Below, piece after piece: positions 35,101 to 43,204 of a stretch of 57,172 bases of DNA. Made by a program: the position numbers and the translations under genes. This DNA comes from Candidatus Omnitrophota bacterium. Lineage in GTDB: Bacteria > Omnitrophota > Gorgyraeia > JAUYCX01. Position 1 is the first letter of the stretch. Every line of letters begins with the position of its first letter. The DNA lies in assembly GCA_030692045.1 (NCBI GenBank), contig JAUYCX010000081.1, forward strand, positions 1 to 57,172, written 5' to 3'. The notes below the pieces were generated by a model, which worked only from the letters and a program-made list of their open reading frames with translations, had not been told where the DNA came from and ran no database searches.

Positions 35101-35808
35101 TTATCTCTCAAAAATTGCACGACCCAACCTAATCATATTTGAACTTTCCTCTAAGGCAACTCTATAATCATTGCTCATTCCCATAGAAAGATATTGCATT
35201 GTAACCTGAGGATGCTTAAATTCCCGAGTAATCCTTTCTTTAAGAATTCTTAATTCTCGAAAACAAGGCCTGGTTTCTTCGATATCGTCTACTTCTGGAG
35301 CAATGGTCATTAAGCCTTTAATTTTTATTCTTTCTAATTTTGATATTGCGCTAACTAAATCTATTGCCTCCTTTGGCCTTATACCAAACTTTGAAAGCTC
35401 TCCTGAGGTGTTAACCTGAATCAGAATGTCAACTGTCTTGTTTAATTTAAGTGCTTGCTTTTCAATTTCTTTTGCCAAATGCAGGCTACCCACAGATTGA
35501 ATTAAATCAAATAACAAAAGCGCCGATTTTACCTTATTTGTCTGAAGGTGGCCTACCATGTGGTAATGCAGAGAGAAATTCTGGTTTGAGTTTTTAATCA
35601 ACAGCTTTAGTTCCAGAAATTTCTTTTGGGCAAGTTGAATGCGATTTTCTCCAATATCTCTAATGCCATTTTGTATGGCTTCAAAAGCCATTTGAGAGGT
35701 TGCGCCCTTGGTTACGCAAACTAAACTTATTTCTTGTGTCTGTCTTTTTAAACGTTGACAGATTAAAGCAATATCTTTTCTTAAACTTGCGATATTATCC
35801 CTAATCAT
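35101..35808 (-). CDS. yggS: YggS/PLPBP-family pyridoxal phosphate homeostasis protein
   Basis: This protein of about 235 aa has the alanine-racemase-like TIM barrel: PLP Lys in VCVTKGATSQMAFEA, GIRDIGENRIQLAQKK, HMVGHLQTNKVKSAL and MGMSNDYRVALEESSNMIRLG. I choose ATG 35808 rather than TTG 35817, which falls in the T-run of the upstream terminator. It binds PLP but has no known catalytic activity. An intrinsic terminator lies just upstream, so a promoter within or before it must drive yggS-proC-mtnP; none is clear. Confidence 0.92.
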   Translation of the reverse strand: MIRDNIASLRKDIALICQRLKRQTQEISLVCVTKGATSQMAFEAIQNGIRDIGENRIQLAQKKFLELKLLIKNSNQNFSLHYHMVGHLQTNKVKSALLLFDLIQSVGSLHLAKEIEKQALKLNKTVDILIQVNTSGELSKFGIRPKEAIDLVSAISKLERIKIKGLMTIAPEVDDIEETRPCFRELRILKERITREFKHPQVTMQYLSMGMSNDYRVALEESSNMIRLGRAIFER

Positions 35809-35810
35809 AA

Positions 35811-35871
35811 AAAACAAACCCCGTTAGAGACATCACAAATTTGACTAATACCATTAAACTCTCTAACGCGG
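35811..35871 (-). terminator. Long-loop intrinsic terminator between the 113-aa gene and yggS
   Basis: On the minus strand CCGCGTTAGAGA pairs with TCTCTAACGG across an about 29-nt loop. GTTTGTTTTTT follows. It ends transcription from the riboswitch-controlled gene just before yggS. The loop is longer than usual. Confidence 0.6.
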
Positions 35872-35960
35872 TAAACTACCACAAAACTATTATGGTGTCA
35901 ATAAGATATAGAGGTAAAAAAACAAAAAGAATAGAAAAGCAATTTGTATTATTTTAAATT

Positions 35961-36302
35961 TTAATGAGGGATTTGATGATTGGCTTTAGAGATATCGCTT
36001 AATTCAATTTTAAAGGAATGGCAGAAATAAACTATGCGAATGTGGTTATCGGCAACCACAAAAAAGTTGCCTTTAACCTTGAAAAATAACTTTTCTTTTT
36101 TTTGTTTTGAGTCATGAATCTTTAAAATATAAAAAACCGGATTACTTAAGGCTTCTCGAATATTCTCTGCGTCCCTTACTAAATATATAAATTGACGCTG
36201 GGTATGCGCAAGATACCCATCCTTGGAAGATAGATCAGAAATACAAATTACCTTTCTTCCCTTTTCTAAAGAGGTTAAATTCTTGAATAATAATTCGCGC
36301 AT
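35961..36302 (-). CDS. Unknown 113-aa protein behind a GEMM-like riboswitch
   Basis: I do not recognise this family. The protein is small and beta-rich in appearance, with alternating hydrophobics (KVICISDL, RQFIYLVRDAE, PVFYILKIHD, NFFVVADNHIRIVYFCHSF). It has two adjacent Lys-rich turns, no signal peptide and no transmembrane helix. It ends HQIPH. It is monocistronic: its own promoter, an about 300-nt leader with a riboswitch and terminator, and a terminator after it. The leader implies a c-di-GMP-linked role, possibly as an effector of motility or adhesion, but that is inference from context only. Confidence 0.75.
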   Translation of the reverse strand: MRELLFKNLTSLEKGRKVICISDLSSKDGYLAHTQRQFIYLVRDAENIREALSNPVFYILKIHDSKQKKEKLFFKVKGNFFVVADNHIRIVYFCHSFKIELSDISKANHQIPH

Positions 36303-36340
36303 CTTAATCCTCTTAATTTATATAAATAATGCCATATTAA

Positions 36341-36409
36341 GTGAAAAGCCGGGTTACCCTACTTTCTCCATCCTTGGGAGAAATCTTTTTATTTCTTCGG
36401 TAACCCGGC
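36341..36409 (-). terminator. Riboswitch-controlled intrinsic terminator
   Basis: The stem GCCGGGTTACC / GGTAACCCGGC (36399-36409 with 36348-36358) is 11 bp and is followed by TTTTCACTT. Its 5' strand is the conserved 3' end of the GEMM-like aptamer, so aptamer and terminator exclude each other. A smaller hairpin (GATTTCTCC / GGAGAAA region) sits in the loop. Confidence 0.75.
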
Positions 36410-36533
36410 TATCCTCATCCATGGCTGATGGGGACCCATTGGCTTTGCTTCGAATGTTTAACTCTTAAACTGCAACATTCGAAATCCAGAGTCTTGGCTT
36501 TTATTATTTTTTAAATGCTGATTCTCTGGACCG
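36399..36533 (-). promoter_or_regulatory. GEMM-like (c-di-GMP-I class) riboswitch, second copy
   Basis: On the minus strand GCAAAGCCAATGGGTCC, a closed hairpin (CCATC..GATG) and GGATAGCCGGGTTACCG match the GEMM-I 3' half well. The 5' side is less typical: a CGAATGTT / AACATTCG hairpin replaces the GNRA-capped P2, and the GGGAC before GCAAAGCC is absent. A CCAGAG / CTCTGG hairpin lies further 5'. I call it GEMM-like, with c-di-GMP or a relative as ligand. Confidence 0.6.
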
Positions 36534-36608
36534 TGGCTTTTTCGGAAACAAATACTTTTAAAATGTACTTATTATCTAAAGAACAAAAAATGGATAATTT
36601 CCATTTAA

Positions 36609-36636
36609 ACTATAACACATAGGTTTTTGAATTCAA
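36609..36636 (-). promoter_or_regulatory. Promoter of the riboswitch / 113-aa gene transcript
   Basis: TTGAAT (36631-36636), a 16-nt spacer and TATAGT (36609-36614) occur on the minus strand in the gap downstream of plsY. The predicted leader to the ATG at 36302 is about 300 nt and holds only the riboswitch and terminator. Confidence 0.6.
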
Positions 36637-36651
36637 GACTAAAACTGATGC

Positions 36652-37305
36652 TTAAAGAAAGCGTTTTCTATTTAGGAAAGAAAGGCGAACTTGCGGCTCT
36701 TCCTTATTCAATAAGCGAGAAATATTAGACTTATGGCGTACCGCCACAAATAAACAAAATATGATGCCTAATATGACAAAAGGTAACGGCTGATTAAAAA
36801 GCGCCATAAAAATCGGTAAACAAATCCCTGCAACAATGGAAGCCAAAGAAACAAATTTAAACATAAAAAAAATGACCATCCAAACTCCCACAGTTAATGC
36901 TAAAACAACCCTGATACTGGGAATCTTTATGGCCAAGCCCAGTAATACGCCTAAACCAGTAGCCATTCCCTTCCCGCCTTTAAAATTCAGAAATATAGTC
37001 CAGTTATGGCCAGCAACAGCCGTAATTCCTAAGCTGATTAGCCAAATCTCCATTTGAGGAATTTTGACAAAATTGGCGATAAGGGTTGGACAAATTAGGC
37101 CTTTAAGAATATCTACAATCAAAACTAAAATTCCCGGAAGCTTTCCCAGCACCCTAAAGGCATTTGTTGCTCCCACATTTCCAGAGCCGAACTTGCGTAT
37201 ATCTATCCCTTTCCAAAACCTAGCAAATAAATAGGCACTGGGAATTGCGCCGATTAGGTAAGCAGCCAAAAGGCTAAGTATTACTTTTAGCACCATTTGC
37301 GACAT
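36652..37305 (-). CDS. plsY: Acyl-phosphate:glycerol-3-phosphate acyltransferase PlsY
   Basis: This 217-aa protein has five hydrophobic helices. The PlsY motifs are IPSAYLFARFWKGIDIRKFGSGNVGATN, GHNWTIFLNFKGGKGMATGLG and VRHKSNISRLLNKEE. It makes lysophosphatidic acid at the inner membrane. The 5' end overlaps pgsA by 32 nt, so both phospholipid genes are likely coupled. Confidence 0.95.
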   Translation of the reverse strand: MSQMVLKVILSLLAAYLIGAIPSAYLFARFWKGIDIRKFGSGNVGATNAFRVLGKLPGILVLIVDILKGLICPTLIANFVKIPQMEIWLISLGITAVAGHNWTIFLNFKGGKGMATGLGVLLGLAIKIPSIRVVLALTVGVWMVIFFMFKFVSLASIVAGICLPIFMALFNQPLPFVILGIIFCLFVAVRHKSNISRLLNKEEPQVRLSFLNRKRFL

Positions 37306-37849
37306 TTAATACCTTAATACCCTTTTTGATATAACCAAACCCAGAAATTGCCGTGAAGATTACAGTAGCGTACCAAATGAGAAAAGAAAAATTTATTTGC
37401 AAAAGAATCCCTATAATTGATGCTGTTTGAAAAAAAGTGGTAAGCTTACCCCATCTGGTTGGAACAATCTCTAATTCGCCATAAACTATGTAAATAATCA
37501 TTGCACCCAAGAGTATGATTACATCACGGCTTATGACAAACAAAATTACCCAAAGGGGAAATTTGATACCTAAGGGAAAGTTGTTCTTGGTATAGAGACA
37601 GATAAAAGCACTGATTAAAAGAATTTTATCAGCCAAGGGGTCTAAAATTGCACCACCTTTGGTTTTCTGCCTTCTAGTCCTAGCAATATAACCATCTACC
37701 ACATCAGAGATAACAGCCAGCAAAAAAATCCCCAAAGAAATGTATCTCAAAACATCTCTTTGGGGGGTATAATATAAAACGCTGGCAATAAAAAAAGGTA
37801 CTGCCAAGATTCTAAATATAGTAACCTTGTTAGCGAAATTTAAAGCCAT
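37274..37849 (-). CDS. pgsA: CDP-alcohol phosphatidyltransferase, PgsA-like
   Basis: This 191-aa membrane protein has the CDP-OH-P signature D-G-x2-A-R-x8-G-x3-D-x3-D, visible as DGYIARTRRQKTKGGAILDPLADK (split over residues about 48-72). It probably makes phosphatidylglycerophosphate. Substrate assignment is by family size and the plsY neighbour. It is 1 nt downstream of the glycine-zipper lipoprotein. Confidence 0.9.
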   Translation of the reverse strand: MALNFANKVTIFRILAVPFFIASVLYYTPQRDVLRYISLGIFLLAVISDVVDGYIARTRRQKTKGGAILDPLADKILLISAFICLYTKNNFPLGIKFPLWVILFVISRDVIILLGAMIIYIVYGELEIVPTRWGKLTTFFQTASIIGILLQINFSFLIWYATVIFTAISGFGYIKKGIKVLNVANGAKSNT

Positions 37850-38152
37850 TTATTTCTGAATGGGTTTTAGCTCTGTGCCATCCACTGGACAATATTTTAC
37901 ACCCGAGGTAAACCGCTTGCCGCAAACCGAACAAAACTTTGTATCCATCTGTTCGCCGATTAACGCTCCAGACGCTGCACCAACTGCTGCACCAATTCCT
38001 GCTCCCCCTGGACCGTGTCCTGATTGATGGCCAATAACGCCGCCTAAAACTGCTCCAGCACCAGCCCCTATGGCTGCGCCTTTTTGAGTAGTTGAACAGC
38101 CTAAAATGGCAGCAACAGAAAAAACTAAAATAAGCAAACCAATCTTACGCAT
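37850..38152 (-). CDS. Glycine-zipper lipoprotein with C-terminal Cys motif
   Basis: This 100-aa protein has a signal peptide with lipobox ILGC (Cys19), so it is a lipoprotein. Residues about 25-70 are a glycine zipper (AGAGAVLGGVIGHQSG, GAAVGAASGALIGEQ) of the 17-kDa surface antigen type. The tail carries CSVCGKRF..YCPVDG, an incomplete zinc-ribbon-like set with three Cys and one Asp, which is unusual on a periplasmic lipoprotein. It is the first gene behind a strong promoter, with AGGAGGTG as SD. Confidence 0.75.
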   Translation of the reverse strand: MRKIGLLILVFSVAAILGCSTTQKGAAIGAGAGAVLGGVIGHQSGHGPGGAGIGAAVGAASGALIGEQMDTKFCSVCGKRFTSGVKYCPVDGTELKPIQK

Positions 38153-38177
38153 CTTTTTTCACCTCCTAAAGGTTTTA

Positions 38178-38206
38178 ATTATAAATGTTAATTTATTCTT
38201 CGTCAA
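38178..38206 (-). promoter_or_regulatory. Promoter of the lipoprotein-pgsA-plsY operon
   Basis: TTGACG (38201-38206), a 17-nt spacer and a perfect TATAAT (38178-38183) occur on the minus strand, 26 nt before the ATG. They lie in the 75-nt gap after lepB. Confidence 0.75.
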
Positions 38207-38227
38207 CAATTTCTATTTTGACTTTGT

Positions 38228-38800
38228 TTATTTAATCACTCTAATCCTATTTATTGGCCAATAAATTAGAAATGCCTTTCCCAGCAAAAATTTCTTATCT
38301 ACAAATCCCCAATATCTACTGTCCCGGCTAGAAGAACTGTTATCGCCCAAGACAAAATAGCAATTCCTGGGAACTGCTATTTCACTACCCTCAGATGCGA
38401 AATCTCCCCTATTGTAATAGTATATTTTATTGATTGCTTCATCTATTGCCTGCTTTCCATTAATTAAAATTTTTCCATTTTGAATTTGAACGCTTTCGTC
38501 TCCTTGCGCAATCAGTCGTTTTATGAAATCCCGCGAGGTATCCTCTGGATAAACAAAAACTATAACATCCCCTCTTTTTGGCTGCCGAAGAGCAGGAAGC
38601 CGAATATCTCTAAAAGGAATTTTAGCTCCGTAAATAAATTTATTTACCAAAATCCTATCGCCCTCCATTAAAGTTGGACGCATTGAACCAGTAGGAATTT
38701 TAAATGCCTGCACAATAAATGTACGAATAAACATTGCCAGAATAAAAGCAATAACAATTGACTCAATCCATTCTCTGATTGCAGATTTCTTTTTTGTCAT
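38228..38800 (-). CDS. lepB: Signal peptidase I
   Basis: This 190-aa protein has one N-terminal transmembrane helix (WIESIVIAFILAMFIRTFIV), the catalytic Ser in PTGSMRPTL, the general base Lys in RDFIKRLI and the box GDNSSSSRDSRYWG. It cleaves secretory signal peptides on the periplasmic side. It follows lepA by 15 nt, the classical lepA-lepB pair. Confidence 0.95.
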   Translation of the reverse strand: MTKKKSAIREWIESIVIAFILAMFIRTFIVQAFKIPTGSMRPTLMEGDRILVNKFIYGAKIPFRDIRLPALRQPKRGDVIVFVYPEDTSRDFIKRLIAQGDESVQIQNGKILINGKQAIDEAINKIYYYNRGDFASEGSEIAVPRNCYFVLGDNSSSSRDSRYWGFVDKKFLLGKAFLIYWPINRIRVIK

Positions 38801-38815
38801 ACTCGCCTTTCTATT

Positions 38816-40606
38816 TCAAATTTTTAACACTGCCAAAAATGCCTCCTGAGGAATCTCTACATTGCCAAAGCGTTTTAAACGTTTCTTACCTTCTTTTTGT
38901 TTTTCCCAGAGTTTTCTTTTTCTGGTAATATCTCCGCCATAGCATTTGGCTGTTACGTGCTTTCCCATGGCACGCACCTTTTCTGAAGCAATAATCTTTC
39001 CATCAGCAGATGCCTGAATAACAACCTCAAAAAGTTGTCTGGGGATAAGCTCCTTTAGTTTTTCCACTAAAGCCCTGGCTTTTACTTGTGCCTTTTCTTT
39101 AGAAATAAGGGATGAGAAGGCATCGCAAACCTTGCTATTTATGATAATATCCAATTTGGTAATCTTGACAGGATAATAACCTTTAAACTCATAATCCAGT
39201 GAACCATAGCCTTTAGTTAAGGATTTTATGTTATCGTAAAAATCCACAATTACTTCAGAAAGCGGGATATCAAAAATTAAACGTATGCGCTCCCCTAGAT
39301 ATTCTGTCTTTTGATAAATACCCTGTCTTTTCTTGGCAAAATCAATTACCCCCTCAATAAATTCAATGGGAATAAGAATTGAGGCAGTTATATACGGCTC
39401 TTCCACAGAAGAAATATCCTGCACAGCTGGTAAATCGGAAGGATTGACAACCTCTTGTACTTTTCCATCTTTGGTCTCGATGCGGTAAACTACATTGGGA
39501 GTTGTAAGCAGTAAATTAAGAGCGTACTCGCGTTCTAATCTCTCCTGAACTATCTCCATATGAAGTAATCCCAAAAATCCACAACGAAAACCGTGGCCAA
39601 AAGACTGCGAGGTTTCTAAGCCATAAACAAATGAGGCGTCATTTAAACTTAATTTTTCTATTGCCTGTCGCAAACTCAAAAAATCCTTAGAATTTACCGG
39701 ATAGATTCCACAAAAAACCATAGGTTTAATTTTTTTGTAACTGGGAAGCGGAAGCTTAGCTGAATTCTTAACATCTGTAATAGTATCACCGATAATTATC
39801 TCTTGAGGCTGCCGTAAATTACAGGTTATATAACCCACCTCTCCGCAGGAAAGGCAATCAATCTTTTCTGACTGTGGTTTAAAAACTCCTACTTCCTCAA
39901 TTATGAATTCTTTTCCCGAATGCATCATTTTAATGGGCTGACCATAAGAAATTTTTCCATTTACCACTCGCACATAAACTACAACTCCCTTATAAATATC
40001 AAATGAGGAATCAAAAATAAGTGCCTGAAGTGGCTGGTTACTATCGCCGGAAGGTTCAGGAATAACCTTTGTAACTCTTTCTAATATTTCATCAATGCCA
40101 ATTCCTTCCTTGGCAGAGGCAAGGATCATATCTTCCTCTTTAAACTTCAAAATATCCCTGAGTTGTTTCTTAACTCTCTCAATATCTACGCCCGCAATAT
40201 CAATTTTATTTATAACTGGAATAATTTCCAGATTATTTTCAATTGCCAGATAATAATTTGCCACAGTCTGGGCCTCAATTCCCTGGGAGGCATCCACTAA
40301 TAGAAGCGCTCCCTCGCAGGCTGCCAGAGACTTTGTCACCTCATAAGAAAAATCAATATGGCCGGGTGTATCAATAAGATTTAAAATATAATTATTGCCG
40401 TCCTTGGCTTTATAATTTATTCTAACAGCCGAGGCCTTAATAGTAATGCCGCGTTCCCTTTCTAACTCCATATCATCCAGTATTTGATTATGAAAATGCC
40501 TTTTATCAACTGCACCGCTTATCTCTAATATTCTATCCGCTAATGTAGATTTGCCATGATCAATATGGGCAATAATTGAGAAATTTCTAATTAATGATTT
40601 ATCCAT
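38816..40606 (-). CDS. lepA: Elongation factor 4 (LepA)
   Basis: This 596-aa translational GTPase has G1 AHIDHGKST, G2 RGITIKA, G3 DTPGHIDF, G4 NKID and G5 SAK. The LepA-specific C-terminal domain contains YGSLDYEFKGY and the MGKHVTAKCYGGDITRKRKL region. EF4 acts on stalled or back-translocated ribosomes and in biogenesis. The 5' end overlaps cmk by 8 nt. Confidence 0.97.
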   Translation of the reverse strand: MDKSLIRNFSIIAHIDHGKSTLADRILEISGAVDKRHFHNQILDDMELERERGITIKASAVRINYKAKDGNNYILNLIDTPGHIDFSYEVTKSLAACEGALLLVDASQGIEAQTVANYYLAIENNLEIIPVINKIDIAGVDIERVKKQLRDILKFKEEDMILASAKEGIGIDEILERVTKVIPEPSGDSNQPLQALIFDSSFDIYKGVVVYVRVVNGKISYGQPIKMMHSGKEFIIEEVGVFKPQSEKIDCLSCGEVGYITCNLRQPQEIIIGDTITDVKNSAKLPLPSYKKIKPMVFCGIYPVNSKDFLSLRQAIEKLSLNDASFVYGLETSQSFGHGFRCGFLGLLHMEIVQERLEREYALNLLLTTPNVVYRIETKDGKVQEVVNPSDLPAVQDISSVEEPYITASILIPIEFIEGVIDFAKKRQGIYQKTEYLGERIRLIFDIPLSEVIVDFYDNIKSLTKGYGSLDYEFKGYYPVKITKLDIIINSKVCDAFSSLISKEKAQVKARALVEKLKELIPRQLFEVVIQASADGKIIASEKVRAMGKHVTAKCYGGDITRKRKLWEKQKEGKKRLKRFGNVEIPQEAFLAVLKI

Positions 40607-41264
40607 TTATTTCTTTAATAATATCTTGCACAACTTCTTCGATAGTTAAATTTGTGGTGTCAAGATAAATTGCATCTTCTGCTTTCTTTAAAGGGGCGAC
40701 CTTGCGGGTTAAATCCTTTGTATCCCTCTCTTTTAAATCCCTTTTAATTTTTGTCTCAATAATATTTTTATCAATTTCCTTTAATTCTTTGTATCTACGC
40801 CTTACGCGTTCTTTAAAGTCTGCGTCAAGATAAAATTTCTTTTCTGCATTGGGAAAGACAACTGTTCCGATATCGCGCCCTTCAACTACAATGTTATTTT
40901 TTTTGCCAAATTTTCTTTGTAAGCCTGCCATAATTGTGCGTACCTTGGGCATCTTAGCAACATAGGAAACATTCTCTGTTACCTTGTTAGTTCTAATTAA
41001 AGGTGTCACATCTTCATTATCTAAAATTATGCTAAGCCTTCCATCCTTTTGTGATTTAATTTCAATATTTGTATCTCTTAACAAAGAAACCAACGCCTTC
41101 TGATCATCCAAAGGAATTCTTCTTCTTAAGGCTTTAAGGGTAAGTGCGCGATACATTGCACCAGTGTCTAAATAAATAAATTTTAATTTTTTGGCCAAGT
41201 CTTTGGCAACTGTGCTTTTACCAGCACCTGCAGGTCCATCAATTGCAATTACCCGTGTTTTCAT
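40599..41264 (-). CDS. cmk: Cytidylate kinase
   Basis: This 221-aa protein has the P-loop DGPAGAGKST, the LDTGAMYRALT motif and the VEGRDIGTVVFPNA box of Cmk. It phosphorylates CMP/dCMP. It overlaps tyrA by 1 nt. The tyrA-cmk link is familiar, but aroA, which often stands between them, is elsewhere in the window (25.6-26.9 kb). Confidence 0.95.
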   Translation of the reverse strand: MKTRVIAIDGPAGAGKSTVAKDLAKKLKFIYLDTGAMYRALTLKALRRRIPLDDQKALVSLLRDTNIEIKSQKDGRLSIILDNEDVTPLIRTNKVTENVSYVAKMPKVRTIMAGLQRKFGKKNNIVVEGRDIGTVVFPNAEKKFYLDADFKERVRRRYKELKEIDKNIIETKIKRDLKERDTKDLTRKVAPLKKAEDAIYLDTTNLTIEEVVQDIIKEING

Positions 41265-42118
41265 TAGCTTAAGCGTCCTTCAAGAATCTTACGTTTTTTC
41301 TGGGCATTTATAAATTTTCTCTTTAGGCCATGCGCGTCTTTTTTTAAGATTTGCCTTTTCAAGTTCCTTAAAGTTGCTTCAAAGGTTTCTATTGCTTTTA
41401 GAATCTCTTTAGAATTTGAAAGGCAGATATCCTTCCAGACAACAGCATCAGATGAGGCAATCCTGGTTGCGTCTTTTAGGCCGGTTGAAGAAAATCTTAA
41501 GTAAGAGGCGGGAATAGAATTGATTAAACTAAAGATAAGGATATGAGGAAGGTGACTGATAAACGCAATTATCCTATCATGAACATCTGGTTTTAAAACA
41601 AATGTCTTTGCTCCTAAACTTCTCCAGAATTTTTTAATTTTTTTTAATGCAGTTTTGTTGGTTTGCATTGTGGGTGTCAAGATGCACATAGATTTCAAAA
41701 ACAATTCGCTGTTTGCAAAATTCACGCCCTTCTTCTCAGAGCCGGCTAAAGGGTGAACTCCCACAAAATAAATATTGTCCTTTAAAAAATCCTCAGCCCT
41801 GCTTACAATCTCTTGCTTGGAACTGCCTACATCAGTTACAATTGCGCCGGGTTTAAGAAATTTTGAGATTTTAGTGAAAGATGCAATAATTGCCTTAACC
41901 GGCTGGCACAAAATAACCAAATCCGCATCCTTAACTGCATCAACTATATTATGAGTTGCCCAATCAATAGCTTTAAGCCGTAAGGCATCTTTTAAAGTTT
42001 TGTTTTTTCTGGCTACTCCAATTACCTCACCTGCTAATTTCTTTTTTTTAATTGCCAGGCCAATGGAGCCACCGATTAAACCAACGCCAATTATTGCAAC
42101 CCTATTAAAAATCTTCAT
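41264..42118 (-). CDS. tyrA: Prephenate dehydrogenase
   Basis: This 284-aa protein has an N-terminal Rossmann fold (VAIIGVGLIGGSIGLAI), TDVGSSKQEIV, HPLAGSEKKGV and an all-helical C-terminal domain with FISHLPHIL. It converts prephenate to 4-hydroxyphenylpyruvate. No ACT domain is attached, so feedback control may rest elsewhere. It is 6 nt behind the DAHP synthase gene. Confidence 0.92.
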   Translation of the reverse strand: MKIFNRVAIIGVGLIGGSIGLAIKKKKLAGEVIGVARKNKTLKDALRLKAIDWATHNIVDAVKDADLVILCQPVKAIIASFTKISKFLKPGAIVTDVGSSKQEIVSRAEDFLKDNIYFVGVHPLAGSEKKGVNFANSELFLKSMCILTPTMQTNKTALKKIKKFWRSLGAKTFVLKPDVHDRIIAFISHLPHILIFSLINSIPASYLRFSSTGLKDATRIASSDAVVWKDICLSNSKEILKAIETFEATLRNLKRQILKKDAHGLKRKFINAQKKRKILEGRLS

Positions 42119-42124
42119 AATAAA

Positions 42125-43141
42125 TTAAATCTCTCTTCCCACAGCTAAACTAATCTTTCTTAACTCCTGCATCAACTCTTTAAATCTCTCCGGAAGTAAA
42201 GACTGCGCACCGTCGGATAAAGCCTCTTCTGGTTTTGAATGCACCTCAATTAGCAATCCATCGCATCCTGCAGCCACTGCTGCACGAGAACAAGCAGGCA
42301 CCAAACCCCATTTGCCAGTGGCATGGCTGGGATCAACAATTACTGGTAAATGCGAAAGCTGTTTTACAATAGGCACTGCAGAAATATCTAAAGTATTGCG
42401 AGTAAAATCTTCGAATGTGCGGATTCCTCGCTCGCAAAGGATAACATTAAAATTTCCTGCTGATAAAATATATTCTGCTGACATAAGCCATTCTTTAATC
42501 GTTGAAGAAAGCCCTCTTTTTAAAACCACAGGTTTTTTTGTGGAACCCACTTCCCGCAAAAGATTAAAATTCTGCATATTCCTGGCGCCAATCTGCAGGA
42601 TATCAGCATATTTAACTACCAAAGGAACATCACGAGTATCCATAACCTCAGTTATGGTAACCATGCCTAAATTACTAGCTACATCTTTAAGTATCTTAAG
42701 CCCCTCTTCGCCTAATCCCTGAAAACTGTAAGGAGAAGTTCTGGGTTTAAATGCGCCTCCGCGTAAAACTGTTGCTCCAGCTGATTTAACTTCTCTAGCA
42801 ATCTCCCATAATAATTCCTTATTTTCTACAGCACAAGGTCCTGCCATAACCATAACCTTTTTGCCACCTATGGTAAGACCTCTTCCTAAGTCAATCAAAG
42901 AACTTTCTGGCTTAAATTCCCTTGAGACTAACCTGTAGGGTGCCAGAACTGGCATAACCTTCTCAACACCTGGAAATACCTCTAAAGGTGTAACCCTTAA
43001 CACATCCTCGGGACCAATAAGACCAATAATTGTCCTTTCCACACCTTTAGAAATCATGGGCGTCAAGCCAAGCTTTTTTACCCGCTCAACAATATGGTCA
43101 ATTTGTTCTTGTGTGGCATCTTTTCTTAAAACAATAATCAT
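42125..43141 (-). CDS. aroF: 3-deoxy-7-phosphoheptulonate synthase (type I-beta)
   Basis: I choose ATG 43141 ([10 protein letters not shown]), which has AAAGGAGG 6-7 nt upstream. The longer frame to 43165 would read through the SD and repeat copy E. The protein of about 338 aa has an N-terminal ferredoxin-like (FL/ACT-like) regulatory domain (1-70). The barrel carries [29 protein letters not shown] and VDPSHATGK. It makes DAHP from PEP and erythrose-4-phosphate, the first step of the aromatic pathway. The symbol is one of several in use for this class. Confidence 0.92.
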   Translation of the reverse strand: MIIVLRKDATQEQIDHIVERVKKLGLTPMISKGVERTIIGLIGPEDVLRVTPLEVFPGVEKVMPVLAPYRLVSREFKPESSLIDLGRGLTIGGKKVMVMAGPCAVENKELLWEIAREVKSAGATVLRGGAFKPRTSPYSFQGLGEEGLKILKDVASNLGMVTITEVMDTRDVPLVVKYADILQIGARNMQNFNLLREVGSTKKPVVLKRGLSSTIKEWLMSAEYILSAGNFNVILCERGIRTFEDFTRNTLDISAVPIVKQLSHLPVIVDPSHATGKWGLVPACSRAAVAAGCDGLLIEVHSKPEEALSDGAQSLLPERFKELMQELRKISLAVGREI

Positions 43142-43151
43142 AAAATCCTCC

Positions 43152-43204
43152 TTTAATGACGACACAACTTATGGAGATTTAATTTTCATTGCGGTTTCAT
43201 TTAT
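43152..43204 (-). repeat. Composite hairpin repeat, copy E (truncated)
   Basis: It spans the hisC stop (TAA at 43201-43203) to the DAHP synthase SD. Only TTTAATGA, the left half of arm 1 (CGACACAACTTATGGAG) and the right terminal TCATTTA remain; the rest is lost. TTTAATGACGACACAA matches copy C. This looks like a decayed or internally deleted copy that kept its end positions. Confidence 0.6.

Noticed and set aside
36399-36533. SAM, TPP or cobalamin riboswitch instead of GEMM
   Set aside because: None of their hallmark motifs (for SAM AGAGG..GGCCCGATGA, for TPP CTGAGA..ACCTGATCTGGATAATGCCAG, for cobalamin GCCACTG) are present, while GGATAGCCGGGTTACC fits GEMM.
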